64,000 nt of DNA from assembly GCF_028713855.1 (NCBI RefSeq), contig NZ_JAQTNN010000006.1, positions 62,001 through 126,000 of the forward strand, written 5' to 3'. The notes under the pieces are model-generated. The model was given only the letters and a program-made list of their open reading frames with translations. It made no database searches and had not been told where the DNA came from. The stretch's first letter is position 1; every line of letters starts with the position of its first letter. Origin of the DNA: Sulfuricurvum sp. Its GTDB lineage: Bacteria; Campylobacterota; Campylobacteria; Campylobacterales; Sulfurimonadaceae. A program made the position numbers and the translations under genes. Positions 8,634 through 17,716 of the stretch are shown here, piece after piece.

Positions 8634-8851
8634 CCGCCGCATACAGGAGGCAGTAAGGATACTTTATCCCCCGATTTGAGTGCTGTATCCAATGATGCTA
8701 CAAGCGTATCATTTACCGCCACTGCGCAGTTATCGAGCCACTGTGCCATTTCTGCATCTTGTTTCAATACCTCGGCAACATCACGCAGTGATGAAGCTTC
8801 CAACGTTAACGGAGCCTTTTGAATCGGTCCTAAAAATTCGATTGTCACCAT
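8630..8851 (-). CDS. moaD: Molybdopterin synthase sulfur carrier subunit MoaD
   Basis: A 73-residue ubiquitin-like protein ending in the required Gly-Gly (PPVCGG), which is adenylylated and thiocarboxylated to donate sulfur for molybdopterin. The open frame extends upstream to 8929, but I place the start at the ATG at 8851. It has AAGGGG seven bases before it, family length is restored, and a TATAAT -10 lies between the two candidates. The Cys just before GG is unusual but not disqualifying. Confidence 0.88.
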   Translation of the reverse strand: MVTIEFLGPIQKAPLTLEASSLRDVAEVLKQDAEMAQWLDNCAVAVNDTLVASLDTALKSGDKVSLLPPVCGG

Positions 8852-8887
8852 AACAATTCCCCTTTTTGGGTAATTAAATTGAGATAA

Positions 8888-8893
8888 ATTATA
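8888..8893 (-). promoter_or_regulatory. -10 element of the moaD-moaE-moeA promoter
   Basis: On the minus strand TGCTATAAT (extended -10, complement of 8888-8893) lies about 37 bases upstream of the moaD ATG at 8851. It faces the mqnA promoter in the divergent intergenic region. Confidence 0.5.
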
Positions 8894-8933
8894 GCAAAAG
8901 AGAACTAACAGTCCCTTGTCAGGGATCAATTAG

Positions 8934-8939
8934 TATAAT
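8934..8939 (+). promoter_or_regulatory. -10 element of the mqnA promoter
   Basis: TATAAT about 29 bases before the TTG start at 8968. A small palindrome, TCCCT-TGTC-AGGGA, lies just upstream between the two divergent promoters and could be an operator. Confidence 0.45.
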
Positions 8940-8967
8940 GATTTTTATTTTTGGTAGAGGAGAAGTT

Positions 8968-9648
8968 TTGATTTTCGGAAAAATAGATTTTTTAAATCTC
9001 CTCCCGTTTCATGTATTTATCAAACGCTACGCCCGCAGCACCCGATTTCACCAAAGCCTCTATTACCACAAAGGGGTCCCCTCCGCTCTCAACCGTGAGT
9101 TTGCCATGCGTCGAATCGATGCGGCGTTTATCTCCAGTATTACCGCTAAAAACTGCCGCCATTTCGGGGTCGGAATCGTTGCACAGCGCGAAGTGCTCAG
9201 TGTCATTTCACTCCCAAATGCCGACAAAGCGGATGCTGATTCTGCGACCTCCAATCTGCTGTCTCAGATTTTAGACGTTAACGGAGAGGTGCTGATCGGA
9301 GATAAGGCACTGCGATACTATTACAGCGGAGGGGAGCATATCGACCTGGGAGGACTTTGGCATGAGAGGACAGGACTGCCGTTCGTCTTTGCCCTGCTGT
9401 GCACCCATCATCACAGCGATGAACTTCGCCGTCTCAGCCATGCATTTATTTCCAAAAAGGTGAAAATTCCGTATTATATATTGATGGAAGCGTCCCGCCG
9501 AAGCGGACTTAGCCCTGAGCAAATCATCTATTATCTAAAGTTTATCAGCTATAACGTGGGTGAGAAAGAAGAAAGAGGATATAAACGGTTTGTGAGCGAG
9601 GCAAAAAAGAGAGGGTTAAACCCCTCTTTACGAAAAATTCGTTATTGA
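8968..9648 (+). CDS. mqnA: Chorismate dehydratase MqnA (futalosine menaquinone pathway)
   Basis: About 226 residues of the MqnA/MqnD periplasmic-binding-protein-like fold. MqnA dehydrates chorismate to 3-enolpyruvoyl-benzoate, the entry to the futalosine route to menaquinone used by Campylobacterota. Supporting stretches are FGKIDFLNLLPFHVF, RIDAAFISSITA, IGDKALRYY and GGLWHERTGLPFVFALL. I chose a TTG start at 8968 because AGAGGAG lies five bases upstream and the only upstream ATG (8938) overlaps the -10. The last seven bases overlap gltX on the other strand. Confidence 0.85.
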   Translation: MIFGKIDFLNLLPFHVFIKRYARSTRFHQSLYYHKGVPSALNREFAMRRIDAAFISSITAKNCRHFGVGIVAQREVLSVISLPNADKADADSATSNLLSQILDVNGEVLIGDKALRYYYSGGEHIDLGGLWHERTGLPFVFALLCTHHHSDELRRLSHAFISKKVKIPYYILMEASRRSGLSPEQIIYYLKFISYNVGEKEERGYKRFVSEAKKRGLNPSLRKIRY

Positions 9649-11027
9649 TGGGCTAACAGCGCATCGATCCGTGCCAACGTCTCATCGACTCCGATAATCG
9701 CCATAACGCTATCAAGCCCCGGTCCTGAGAGTTTCCCCATGAGCGCAATTCGCAACGGTTGACCGATTTTCCCAAATCCGATTTCAAGTTTGCCAACAAC
9801 TTCTTCCATAACATGATGATAATCACTCGGCAAATGAAGTTCAGAAGCATTTTTAAGTGCTTCAGCAAAGCTTTCCAATATTGCTTTACTCTCTTCTTTG
9901 TACCCTTTTTTGAGTGCCGCTTCATCAAATACTTCAGGACGGGTTAACATCTCAGTAATCAAAGCCGCCATCTCTACAAGTGTTTTAGCACGCTCTTTTA
10001 TTGCATCGAGGATAATTTCGCGTTTATCATGACTGATTAATACAACGCCATGAAATTCGAGAAGTTCACACAATTTTTCGTTGGGCGTATTTTTGATGTA
10101 ATGGCTGTTGAGCCAGTCGAGTTTCTCGACGTTGTAGACCGAGGCGGAGCGGTTGATATCGCTCGGATCAAAAAGCTCCAACATTTCTGTCATTGAAAAA
10201 ATCTCCTGATCACCGTGACTCCATCCCAAACGAACCAAGAAATTGAGCAATGCTTCCGGAGTATATCCAAGCGTTTTATACATCATAACATCGGTTGCAC
10301 CATCACGTTTGGACAGTTTTTTCCCCTCATGATTGTGGATCATCGGAACATGGAAAAAACGGGGGATCGGGAAACCAAGAGCATTGTAGACCACGATTTG
10401 TTTCGGAGTATTGGAGAGGTGATCGTCTCCTCGGATAACGTCAGTCACTCCCATAAGCGCATCATCAACCGCCACTACGAAATTATAGGTCGGAGTACCG
10501 TCAGAGCGAGCGATGATAAAATCATCCAAGATATCGGCAACATTGAAAACCACATCCCCTTTGACTCCATCATGCACGGTAATAGAACCTTCCAACGGTG
10601 CTTTAATACGGATAACCGCTTCACGCCCTTCAGGAGCTTCTCCTGTAAAATCGCGGTATCGGTTGTCGTATTTTGCTCTCTCTTTACGTGCCGTCTGCTC
10701 TTCGCGCAACGCTTCAAGCTCCTCTTTAGACATATAACATTTATATGCCTTCCCCTCATCGAGAAGTTTTTGGGCATACTCTTGGTAGATCGCCAAACGG
10801 CTCGATTGGTATTCGATTACTCCGTCATGTTCCAGTCCGACCCATTTAAACGCTTCGACAATCGCGAGAGCTGCCGCTTCATCGTTACGGCTAAAATCGG
10901 TATCTTCAATTCGGAGCAAAAATTTTCCATTGTTGCGGCGCGCCCAAAGATAACTAAGCAGCGCGGTACGCAATCCGCCGATGTGTAAATATCCCGTCGG
11001 GCTTGGGGCAAATCTGGTTACTACCAT
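9642..11027 (-). CDS. gltX: Glutamyl-tRNA synthetase
   Basis: About 461 residues. It charges tRNA with glutamate. The class I signatures are clear: RFAPSPTGYLHIGG near the N-terminus (HIGH-type motif) and KLSKRDGA (KMSKS-type). I start at the ATG before VVTRFAPSP (11027); an upstream in-frame start at 11051 would add eight atypical residues. Many campylobacterotans have two GltX paralogues, one discriminating and one glutamylating tRNA-Gln for GatCAB. The sequence alone does not tell me which this is. Confidence 0.93.
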   Translation of the reverse strand: MVVTRFAPSPTGYLHIGGLRTALLSYLWARRNNGKFLLRIEDTDFSRNDEAAALAIVEAFKWVGLEHDGVIEYQSSRLAIYQEYAQKLLDEGKAYKCYMSKEELEALREEQTARKERAKYDNRYRDFTGEAPEGREAVIRIKAPLEGSITVHDGVKGDVVFNVADILDDFIIARSDGTPTYNFVVAVDDALMGVTDVIRGDDHLSNTPKQIVVYNALGFPIPRFFHVPMIHNHEGKKLSKRDGATDVMMYKTLGYTPEALLNFLVRLGWSHGDQEIFSMTEMLELFDPSDINRSASVYNVEKLDWLNSHYIKNTPNEKLCELLEFHGVVLISHDKREIILDAIKERAKTLVEMAALITEMLTRPEVFDEAALKKGYKEESKAILESFAEALKNASELHLPSDYHHVMEEVVGKLEIGFGKIGQPLRIALMGKLSGPGLDSVMAIIGVDETLARIDALLAHQ

Positions 11028-11117
11028 GTTATAAATCCTTTTTGGATGCAATTGCGCAATTTTAGTTAAGGCTATGTTAAAAGCGGGTAAAATAGGAGAC
11101 TTTTACAAGGAGCTTCG

Positions 11118-11954
11118 ATGCGATCGCTAACCCTTTCTGCTTTATTAGCCACATTTTTATGGAGCGCCCCTATCGGCGGTGTTGCCGTATTGGTCAAGAA
11201 TAATCCCATTACCCTGTATGAAGTCCAGCAAGAGATGAAACAAAACGGAACCAATGCACAAACCAGTGCCGATACACTGATCCGTAAAAAGCTAGAGCAG
11301 CTTGAGGCGGAAGAGAAAAAAATCACTGTCTCCTCTGCAGAAGTACAAGAAGAACTGAGCCGTATGGCTACTCAAAACAATCTCTCCGTCGACCAATTTA
11401 TGAGCGCGATGCAAAATGTTCGGGGATTGAGTGAAAAAGAGCTGAAAGCCAAAGTGGAAGAGAGTATCAAAGGACAAAAGCTTTACAGTGCCATTGCTTT
11501 TTCCAAAATGAGCCAGCCAACGGCTGAGGAAGAAAGCGAATATTATCAGCTTCATTTGGATGAGTTTTCACGTCCGGAAAGTTTTGATGTAACGATATAT
11601 CTCTCAAGCAATCAAGAAGCTCTCGCAACAAAAATTGCCGATCCGATGCGTAACGTCGGTAATATTCAGATGAAAGAGGAAAAATTAGCCTACAAATCTA
11701 TCAATCCTCAGCTCGCTCAACTTCTCAATAAAATTCCCAACGGAAGCTTCGGTTCCATCCTTCCTGATGGTAAAAACGGCTTTATGAGTTTTTATATGCG
11801 CGATAAGCAAAATGTCATCACTGAAAATATCGATACGGTACGCCCTCAAATTGCCAATACGATTATGGGGGAAAAACGAAATCAGGTGTTAAACGATTAT
11901 TTTACACGTTTGCGTCTAAGTGCGGATATAAAAGTTGTAAGATTACCGGAGTAA
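11118..11954 (+). CDS. Exported SurA/PpiC-type chaperone (peptidyl-prolyl isomerase family)
   Basis: 278 residues with an N-terminal signal peptide (LTLSALLATFLWSAPIGG). It carries a SurA N-domain-like helical region (about 25-135, with VKNNPITLYEVQQEMK, then DTLIRKKLEQLEAEEKK) and a degenerate parvulin-like region after about 140 (EYYQLHLDEFSRPESFDV...IPNGSFGSILPDGKNGFMSFYM). Such proteins assist outer-membrane and periplasmic protein folding. Parvulin catalytic residues are not obvious, so it may act only as a chaperone. The ATG follows AAGGAGC. It is monocistronic between divergent gltX and convergent accC. Confidence 0.75.
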   Translation: MRSLTLSALLATFLWSAPIGGVAVLVKNNPITLYEVQQEMKQNGTNAQTSADTLIRKKLEQLEAEEKKITVSSAEVQEELSRMATQNNLSVDQFMSAMQNVRGLSEKELKAKVEESIKGQKLYSAIAFSKMSQPTAEEESEYYQLHLDEFSRPESFDVTIYLSSNQEALATKIADPMRNVGNIQMKEEKLAYKSINPQLAQLLNKIPNGSFGSILPDGKNGFMSFYMRDKQNVITENIDTVRPQIANTIMGEKRNQVLNDYFTRLRLSADIKVVRLPE

Positions 11955-11994
11955 TACAAAGAGTCTCCCCGAATTAATCGGGGCAGGCAAAGAT

Positions 11995-13335
11995 TTACCC
12001 CTGATAGTTTTCGAGGTATTTGGTATCGAAGTTATTATTTATAAAATCGGGGTTTTTCATCATTTTCATGTGAAAAGGGATGGTTGTTCTAATCCCTGTA
12101 ATCGTGAACTCGCTTAATGCACGATGCATACGTGCAATTGCTTCATCACGATCTTTGCCATATACAATCAGCTTTCCGATCATCGAGTCATATGTCGAAG
12201 GTACAATATACCCGGCATGTGCATGAGTATCGATACGGATATTACGCCCGCCCGGAGCAATCCACTGCGTGATTTTTCCCGGACTTGGTAAAAATTTGAT
12301 CGGGTCTTCTGCCGTAATACGACATTCGATCGAGTGACCGCTGAGAACAACGCTCTCTTGTGATGGAAGGGCTTCACCCTCCGCTACACGGATCATCATT
12401 TCGATCAAATCCAAACCGCTTACCATTTCGGAGACGCAGTGTTCTACCTGAAGACGGGTATTCATCTCCATAAAATAGAACTTTTTATCGGCATCAAGGA
12501 GATATTCAAACGTCCCAGCACCTTCATATTTGATATATTTGGTTGCACGGACCGCTGAAGCGTGCAATTCAGCACGGATTTCAGGGGTCAATGCAACCGC
12601 AGGGGATTCTTCGATCAGTTTTTGGTGACGACGCTGCATCGAACAGTCACGCTCACCGATATGAAGTACGTTTCCATGAGAATCCGCGATCACTTGCACT
12701 TCAATATGGCGAGGATTTTTGATGAATTTCTCCATGTAAATCGTACCGTCACCGAATGCTCCAATTGCTTCCGCTTCTGCTGCTAAAAACGCATTTTCAA
12801 CGTAACTCTCATCTTCAACTACACGCATCCCGCGTCCGCCGCCGCCGGCTGCCGCTTTGAGGATAATCGGATAACCGACCTCTTTAGCGCGTACTTTTGC
12901 TTCGGCAATATCTTTGATAGCCCCATCCGAGCCGGGAACGACCGGAACACCCGCAGCGATCATGACATCTTTGGCTTTGGATTTATCGGACATCATCACC
13001 ATAACTTCAGGAGTCGGTCCAATAAATTTAATCCCGTGATGGGTACAGATTTCAACAAAATGTTGATTTTCGCTCAAAAACCCGTATCCAGGAAATACCG
13101 CATCACACCCGCTGATTTCACACGCGGCGATAATAGCAGGAATATTGAGGTAACTTTGAGAGCTTGGAGCGGCACCGATACAAATCGCTGCATCGGCAAG
13201 CTTAAGATACGAAGCCTCTTTATCGGCAGTAGAATAAACCGCTACCGCTTCTTTCCCCATCTCTTTAATTGTTCGGATAGCGCGTAACGCGATCTCGCCC
13301 CGATTGGCCACTAATATACGTTTTATTTCCGCCAT
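11995..13335 (-). CDS. accC: Acetyl-CoA carboxylase, biotin carboxylase subunit
   Basis: 446 residues, typical length. It carboxylates the biotin on AccB with ATP and bicarbonate, the first committed step of fatty acid synthesis. It has the N-terminal RILVANRGEIALRAIRT, the ATP-grasp glycine loop AAGGGGRGM (about 162-170), PRHIEVQVIAD, ERDCSMQRRHQKLIEE and the active-site MNTRLQVEH. It lies two bases downstream of accB, clearly in one operon, with no separate promoter. Confidence 0.96.
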   Translation of the reverse strand: MAEIKRILVANRGEIALRAIRTIKEMGKEAVAVYSTADKEASYLKLADAAICIGAAPSSQSYLNIPAIIAACEISGCDAVFPGYGFLSENQHFVEICTHHGIKFIGPTPEVMVMMSDKSKAKDVMIAAGVPVVPGSDGAIKDIAEAKVRAKEVGYPIILKAAAGGGGRGMRVVEDESYVENAFLAAEAEAIGAFGDGTIYMEKFIKNPRHIEVQVIADSHGNVLHIGERDCSMQRRHQKLIEESPAVALTPEIRAELHASAVRATKYIKYEGAGTFEYLLDADKKFYFMEMNTRLQVEHCVSEMVSGLDLIEMMIRVAEGEALPSQESVVLSGHSIECRITAEDPIKFLPSPGKITQWIAPGGRNIRIDTHAHAGYIVPSTYDSMIGKLIVYGKDRDEAIARMHRALSEFTITGIRTTIPFHMKMMKNPDFINNNFDTKYLENYQG

Positions 13336-13337
13336 AA

Positions 13338-13793
13338 TTAAAGCTTCTCAACCGCGAAAAGTGGCATATCGTATTCAACCGCTTGAGAATCAGAAACAAG
13401 AATACTTACAATCTTACAATCAAATTCCGCTTCAAGTTCATTCATGATTTTCATCGCTTCGAGAATACCGATTACTTGTCCTTTTTTCACACGGTCACCC
13501 ACTTTTACAAATGGAGCCGAATCCGGTGAAGGAGACCCGTAAAATGTCCCGACCATAGGTGAAACGATCATGTCTCCGGTATGTACCGGTGCTGCTGAAA
13601 CTGTAGATTCAGCAGCTGCCGCTGCTGCTACTGGAGCTGACGCGACAGCCACAGGAGCTGCCATTATCGGTGCTGCTACCACACCAATATTTTTTTCAAG
13701 TTCAATCGAAAAAGCGTCTTGTGTAATTTTTAATTTTGAAAGAGTACTTGCATCAAACTCTTGCAAAAGGGCTTTAATTTGTTTCATATCCAT
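13338..13793 (-). CDS. accB: Biotin carboxyl carrier protein of acetyl-CoA carboxylase
   Basis: 151 residues. It carries the biotin prosthetic group between AccC and the carboxyltransferase. The C-terminal biotinyl domain has the biotinylation motif EAMKIMNE with the modified lysine near K115. An Ala/Pro/Val-rich flexible linker covers about 38-70, as in other BCCPs. The ATG has AGGAG nine bases upstream. It heads the accB-accC operon and is divergent from dcd. Confidence 0.95.
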   Translation of the reverse strand: MDMKQIKALLQEFDASTLSKLKITQDAFSIELEKNIGVVAAPIMAAPVAVASAPVAAAAAAESTVSAAPVHTGDMIVSPMVGTFYGSPSPDSAPFVKVGDRVKKGQVIGILEAMKIMNELEAEFDCKIVSILVSDSQAVEYDMPLFAVEKL

Positions 13794-13866
13794 TGGGAAA
13801 TGCTCCTAAAAGTAGGGTAATAGATGTGTTATACTACCACAAATAAAATTAACAACGGATAAGAAC

Positions 13867-14427
13867 ATGGGCCTCAAAAGCGACGGGTGGATACGGGAAA
13901 AAGCATTAAACGAGGGGATGATCTCCCCATTTTGCGAAGATCAGGTGGGGGTTGGTGTCGTTAGTTACGGGCTTAGTTCGTACGGTTATGATATCCGCGT
14001 GACGAATGAATTTAAGATTTTTACCAATCTTAACTCCACGGTCGTCGATCCGAAACATTTCGATGATATGAATGTCGTTGATTTCGTGGGAGATGTATGT
14101 ATCGTCCCACCTAACTCATTTGCATTGGCGCGTACGGTGGAGTATTTTAAAATTCCTCGTGACGTTTTAGCCATCTGTTTGGGAAAATCGACCTATGCAC
14201 GCTGTGGTATTATCGTCAATGTTACCCCTTTTGAACCGGAATTCGAAGGACATATTACGATTGAAATCTCTAACACTACCCCTTTACCGGCTAAAATTTA
14301 CGCCAATGAAGGAATTGCTCAAGTGCTCTTTTTGCAAGGAGATGAGATGTGTGAAACCAGCTATAAAGATAAAAGCGGCAAGTATCAGGGACAAGAAGGG
14401 ATCACCCTTCCACGGATTTTAAATTAA
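13867..14427 (+). CDS. dcd: dCTP deaminase
   Basis: 186 residues. This trimeric cytosolic enzyme deaminates dCTP to dUTP for dTMP synthesis. Signatures are [48 protein letters not shown] and the catalytic glutamate segment [19 protein letters not shown]. It ends with the usual [14 protein letters not shown]. Length matches the family. Confidence 0.95.
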   Translation: MGLKSDGWIREKALNEGMISPFCEDQVGVGVVSYGLSSYGYDIRVTNEFKIFTNLNSTVVDPKHFDDMNVVDFVGDVCIVPPNSFALARTVEYFKIPRDVLAICLGKSTYARCGIIVNVTPFEPEFEGHITIEISNTTPLPAKIYANEGIAQVLFLQGDEMCETSYKDKSGKYQGQEGITLPRILN

Positions 14428-14470
14428 CTAGTGATACAATTCCGATAAATTTCCACGCTAAGGACCCAAA

Positions 14471-14707
14471 ATGTTGCACGAATACCGCGATGTTATCACC
14501 CATATGAAACAAAATGATGCGGCAAATGCCCACTTTTTGAAAACTTTTGATCGCCATAACGATCTTGACAACCAAATCAGCAAGGCAGAAAGCGGTGAGA
14601 TTCCTATGACTGACCTTGAGCTCGAAAAACTCAAAAAAGAGAAATTATTGCTCAAAGATGAAGCGTATGCGATGATCATCGAGTACAAAAAAGAACACAG
14701 CCTCTAA
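14471..14707 (+). CDS. Small YdcH/DUF465-family protein
   Basis: 78 residues, charged and predicted helical (FLKTFDRHNDLDNQISKAES, then LEKLKKEKLLLKDEAYAMI), matching the DUF465/YdcH family of small coiled-coil hairpins. The function of the family is not established. It lies between dcd and a GC-rich terminator. The frame is free of stops and the TTG/ATG ambiguity is small; the ORF start at 14471 is an ATG. Confidence 0.75.
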   Translation: MLHEYRDVITHMKQNDAANAHFLKTFDRHNDLDNQISKAESGEIPMTDLELEKLKKEKLLLKDEAYAMIIEYKKEHSL

Positions 14708-14723
14708 TTCTCTCCTCTTCTTC

Positions 14724-14746
14724 CCCCCTCCGGGGGCTTTATTTCT
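14724..14746 (+). terminator. Rho-independent terminator after the YdcH-like gene
   Basis: CCCCC-TCC-GGGGG hairpin (14724-14736) followed by CTTTATTTCT. The U-tract is interrupted but the stem is all G/C. Confidence 0.6.
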
Positions 14747-14830
14747 CACTTTTTTCAACTGAATTGATTTACTTTTTAGTTTAAAATGGATACGATTTAT
14801 CTTTTCCTCACACTATTCAAGGGGTACTCT

Positions 14831-15346
14831 ATGATCACTTCCTATGCTGCGCTGTCCGAATTTGGACAAACCTTGTTAAAACGCCCAACCCTGAGTGAAG
14901 GTCTGCCGCTCATATCAGAATATGCAAAGCAAGTCAGCAGTGCGCAACGATGCTCAATCTTTATTTACAATCCCAATATTCAAATGCTCTGGACAACATT
15001 GGCAGACGAAACAGAGAAAATCATGGTACATGAAGACGACGGGATTGTCGGACATACAATCAAAGAGGGCAAACCAATTTTGGTCAATGACCCCTATGAT
15101 GACCCTCGTTTTTTCCCTATGATTGATAAAAAAACAGGGTTTGTAACAGAAAATATCGCTTCCATTCCTATTTTTAACTCTGCTCGCCGTATTATAGGGG
15201 TATTTCAACTGCTGAATAAACCGGGCGGATTTTCACGCGACGATGTCAAGTTTATGATCTTCTTTGCCCACTATATCAGCAGTTATCTTGAACTCGCAAT
15301 GCTGTTTGATGATGATGCCAAAATACTTAATAAGGAGACTGAATGA
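14831..15346 (+). CDS. Stand-alone GAF-domain protein 1
   Basis: About 171 residues consisting of a single GAF domain and nothing else. The start is the ATG at 14831, preceded by AAGGGG; the open frame upstream lacks a ribosome-binding site. It has RCSIFIYNPNIQMLWTTLAD, DDGIVGHTIKEGKPILVNDP and GFVTENIASIPIFNSARRIIGVFQLLNK, typical of cyclic-nucleotide- or small-molecule-binding GAFs of phosphodiesterases and adenylate cyclases. Its stop overlaps the start of a second GAF gene (ATGA), so the two are probably co-translated. The ligand is unknown. Confidence 0.85.
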   Translation: MITSYAALSEFGQTLLKRPTLSEGLPLISEYAKQVSSAQRCSIFIYNPNIQMLWTTLADETEKIMVHEDDGIVGHTIKEGKPILVNDPYDDPRFFPMIDKKTGFVTENIASIPIFNSARRIIGVFQLLNKPGGFSRDDVKFMIFFAHYISSYLELAMLFDDDAKILNKETE

Positions 15347-15837
15347 GTCTTGAAATCTATAAAAGAATTGCCGATTTTGGGAAACGGCTCTCAAGTCTCG
15401 ACCGTATCGAAGAGGCATTACCGACTATTTCAGAAGAAGCCAAAGCAATCGTGAATGCTGAACGGTGTTCGATTTTTATCGTCGATCTTCCCGGGAACAT
15501 GCTTTGGACAAAATTGAGTGACGGGATAGGGAGAATCGCAATTGGACTTGATTCGGGAATCGTCGGAGATACGGTCCGTACCAAAGCCGCTAGATTGGTT
15601 AACAATCCGTATGAAAATGCCCACTTTTTACCAAAAATTGATGAAAAAAGCGGTTTTGTAACCCGAAATATCCTTGCTGTACCTATCTTCAATTCCCGTC
15701 AAGAAGTGATTGGCGTCATTCAGCTGCTCAATAAATACAGCGGAGATTTCAACGACAAAGATGAAGGAATTATGAGCTTTTTCGCTAACTATGTCAGTGG
15801 GACCTTGGAACTAGCACTATTAATGGAGAAACAATAA
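15343..15837 (+). CDS. Stand-alone GAF-domain protein 2
   Basis: 164 residues, a paralogue of the preceding gene in tandem. It has RCSIFIVDLPGNMLWTKLSD, DSGIVGDTVRTKAARLVNNP and GFVTRNILAVPIFNSRQEVI aligned position by position with the first copy. No output domain is attached. The coupled ATGA overlap suggests equimolar production and perhaps a heterodimer. It ends two bases before the end of convergent asnB. Confidence 0.85.
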   Translation: MSLEIYKRIADFGKRLSSLDRIEEALPTISEEAKAIVNAERCSIFIVDLPGNMLWTKLSDGIGRIAIGLDSGIVGDTVRTKAARLVNNPYENAHFLPKIDEKSGFVTRNILAVPIFNSRQEVIGVIQLLNKYSGDFNDKDEGIMSFFANYVSGTLELALLMEKQ

Positions 15838-15839
15838 GG

Positions 15840-17645
15840 TTACAATAACTCTCGGTTTATCCAATGGCTAAGGACATAAAGTCCCCATACATGTTGTTTA
15901 AATTTTCCTCGTCGTGCTAAGTCGAGATACTCTTCAATCACTTCGGGATAAAACAACCCCGTTTTATCATTGACTTCCCGTATCAGATCAATCCGTCCCG
16001 AAGCAATCAGCCACTCCATATAGGGGTTGGCAAACCCTTTTTTCTTCCGATCAATAATCGCATCGCTTAGATAATTTCGGGCAACTTGCTTAAGGAGTGT
16101 TTTGGTCTGCCCCTCACCGATACGCAACGCAGGATCAACTTTAAATACCGTTTCTGCCAGAGTATGATCTAAAAACGGAGTCCTCGCTTCAAGGGTATGT
16201 GCCATCGATACCCGATCAAGTTTGGCAAGGAAGTGTTCACCCACAAAAAGTTTCAGATCAATCATACTATACCAAATGCTCGGATCGGTGTGCGCGCTTT
16301 GTTCAAACATTTGCCGATAATTTTCTAAAAAACGGAGCGATTCATTATCCCGAACATTCCGACGAAACAGTTTATTTTGCTGTAAATCGGTAAATTTCTC
16401 CCCCGATGTCCTAAACAACAATGACTCATCAAAAACCCGCTTGTACCATTCCCACTCACGATTCATCGAAAAGTGGCTGTGGAAATACTTTTTGAGCCAG
16501 TTTTTGTGGTGCAGAGAGGCCGCTTTTTCGATATCAAGATACTCAAAATATTGCCGATATCCTAAAAATAGTTCATCCGATCCCTCGCCACTGAGGACAA
16601 CCTTGTAGCCTTGAGAAGCGATTTTTTTCATCAGCAGATAGAGGGGCAACGCGGCGGGATCATTAAGCGGTTCATCGAGATGAGTCAATAGTTCGTCCAA
16701 ATGCTCCTCAAAATCGTTTTGAGAAATGATCACTTCAGTGTGTTCAAGCCCCAAATAGTTTGCGGTTATTACTGCATTTGCCCTCTCATCATAAGCACTG
16801 TATTCATTATACCCCAAGGTAAAGACAGGAAGTTTTTTTCCCTGTCGTGCGGCGATGGCACAAATCATGGCACTGTCCAGCCCCCCAGAGAGCAAAGCCG
16901 CAATCGGTGCACCGGCATCGAGACGCAAGGCAATCGAACGATGAAGGTCCGCTTCAATCCGTTGCAAGGCATCCTCTCTATCGGTAATTACCGAGTAGGG
17001 AGTGTCCAATACATTGTAATAGCAATGTTTGGTAATTTTTCCGTCTTCAAAGCATAGCCACTCACCGCTTTGCAATTTGTCAATGCCCTGATAAAACGTA
17101 TGCGGAGGTGCAGGAGCCAAAAATGAAAGATACGAATGAAGTGCTTCATTATTCATCTGTACTGAAGATAAAAAAGGTTTGATCGCTTTGATCTCCGAAG
17201 CAAAAACAAAAGCCTCACTCCCCTGATGATAGAAAAGGGGCTTTTTACCGAAGCGATCACGTACGAGATAAAGCTTATCACCATCGATCAGAGCAAAGGC
17301 GAACATCCCTTCCAAATGATTCACACACTCGATTCCCCATGCCTCATAGGCGGCCAATATAACTTCGGTATCACTTGCGCTTTCCCACTTCGATACGTTT
17401 AAACGCTCACGTAGTTCATGATGATTATAAATTTCTCCGTTAAAACTGATAATCACCCCTCCTCTGCGCATCGGTTGATGGGATCTGGGATGGGCATCAG
17501 TAATAGAGAGACGCTGGTGAGCTATAAAAAGGTTCTCTTGCTCTACGATCCCACAATGATCCCGGCCACGGTGAACCAAACGGGCTAACGCTTCACGCGC
17601 TTTGAGGGGGGAGTAGTCACCGATAATTCCGAATACACCGCACAC
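15840..17645 (-). CDS. asnB: Glutamine-hydrolysing asparagine synthetase
   Basis: About 601 residues. The N-terminal glutaminase (Ntn) domain must expose Cys2, so I choose the GTG at 17645 that gives fMet-CGVFGIIG and has AAAGG six bases upstream. The open frame extends seven codons further up, which would bury the cysteine. The synthetase domain has the PP-loop LLSGGLDSAM and downstream VVLSGEGSDELFLGYRQY. Family members can also act on cell-surface sugars or peptides. It is divergent from the pgl operon, so free asparagine synthesis is only the default reading. Confidence 0.9.
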   Translation of the reverse strand: MCGVFGIIGDYSPLKAREALARLVHRGRDHCGIVEQENLFIAHQRLSITDAHPRSHQPMRRGGVIISFNGEIYNHHELRERLNVSKWESASDTEVILAAYEAWGIECVNHLEGMFAFALIDGDKLYLVRDRFGKKPLFYHQGSEAFVFASEIKAIKPFLSSVQMNNEALHSYLSFLAPAPPHTFYQGIDKLQSGEWLCFEDGKITKHCYYNVLDTPYSVITDREDALQRIEADLHRSIALRLDAGAPIAALLSGGLDSAMICAIAARQGKKLPVFTLGYNEYSAYDERANAVITANYLGLEHTEVIISQNDFEEHLDELLTHLDEPLNDPAALPLYLLMKKIASQGYKVVLSGEGSDELFLGYRQYFEYLDIEKAASLHHKNWLKKYFHSHFSMNREWEWYKRVFDESLLFRTSGEKFTDLQQNKLFRRNVRDNESLRFLENYRQMFEQSAHTDPSIWYSMIDLKLFVGEHFLAKLDRVSMAHTLEARTPFLDHTLAETVFKVDPALRIGEGQTKTLLKQVARNYLSDAIIDRKKKGFANPYMEWLIASGRIDLIREVNDKTGLFYPEVIEEYLDLARRGKFKQHVWGLYVLSHWINRELL

Positions 17646-17665
17646 GTGAAACCTTTTTTTTCGCA

Positions 17666-17671
17666 ATTATA
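17666..17671 (-). promoter_or_regulatory. -10 element of the asnB promoter
   Basis: GCGTATAATTGCG on the minus strand (TATAAT, complement of 17666-17671), about 20 bases upstream of the asnB GTG. The intergenic region shared with the pgl operon is only about 70 bases long. Confidence 0.5.
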
Positions 17672-17716
17672 CGCTATCATAACTCAACCATAAGTACGCG
17701 TGAGTGAGCCAAATTG

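Noticed and set aside
10215..10988. A 257-codon plus-strand open frame inside gltX
   Set aside because: It is antisense to a clear glutamyl-tRNA synthetase with both signature motifs. The translation shows no domain and has a shadow-like composition.
11967..11983. CCCCGA-ATTAA-TCGGGG hairpin between the chaperone gene and accC as a terminator
   Set aside because: The stem is short and neither strand has a proper T-tract next to it. It could still help as a bidirectional weak terminator.
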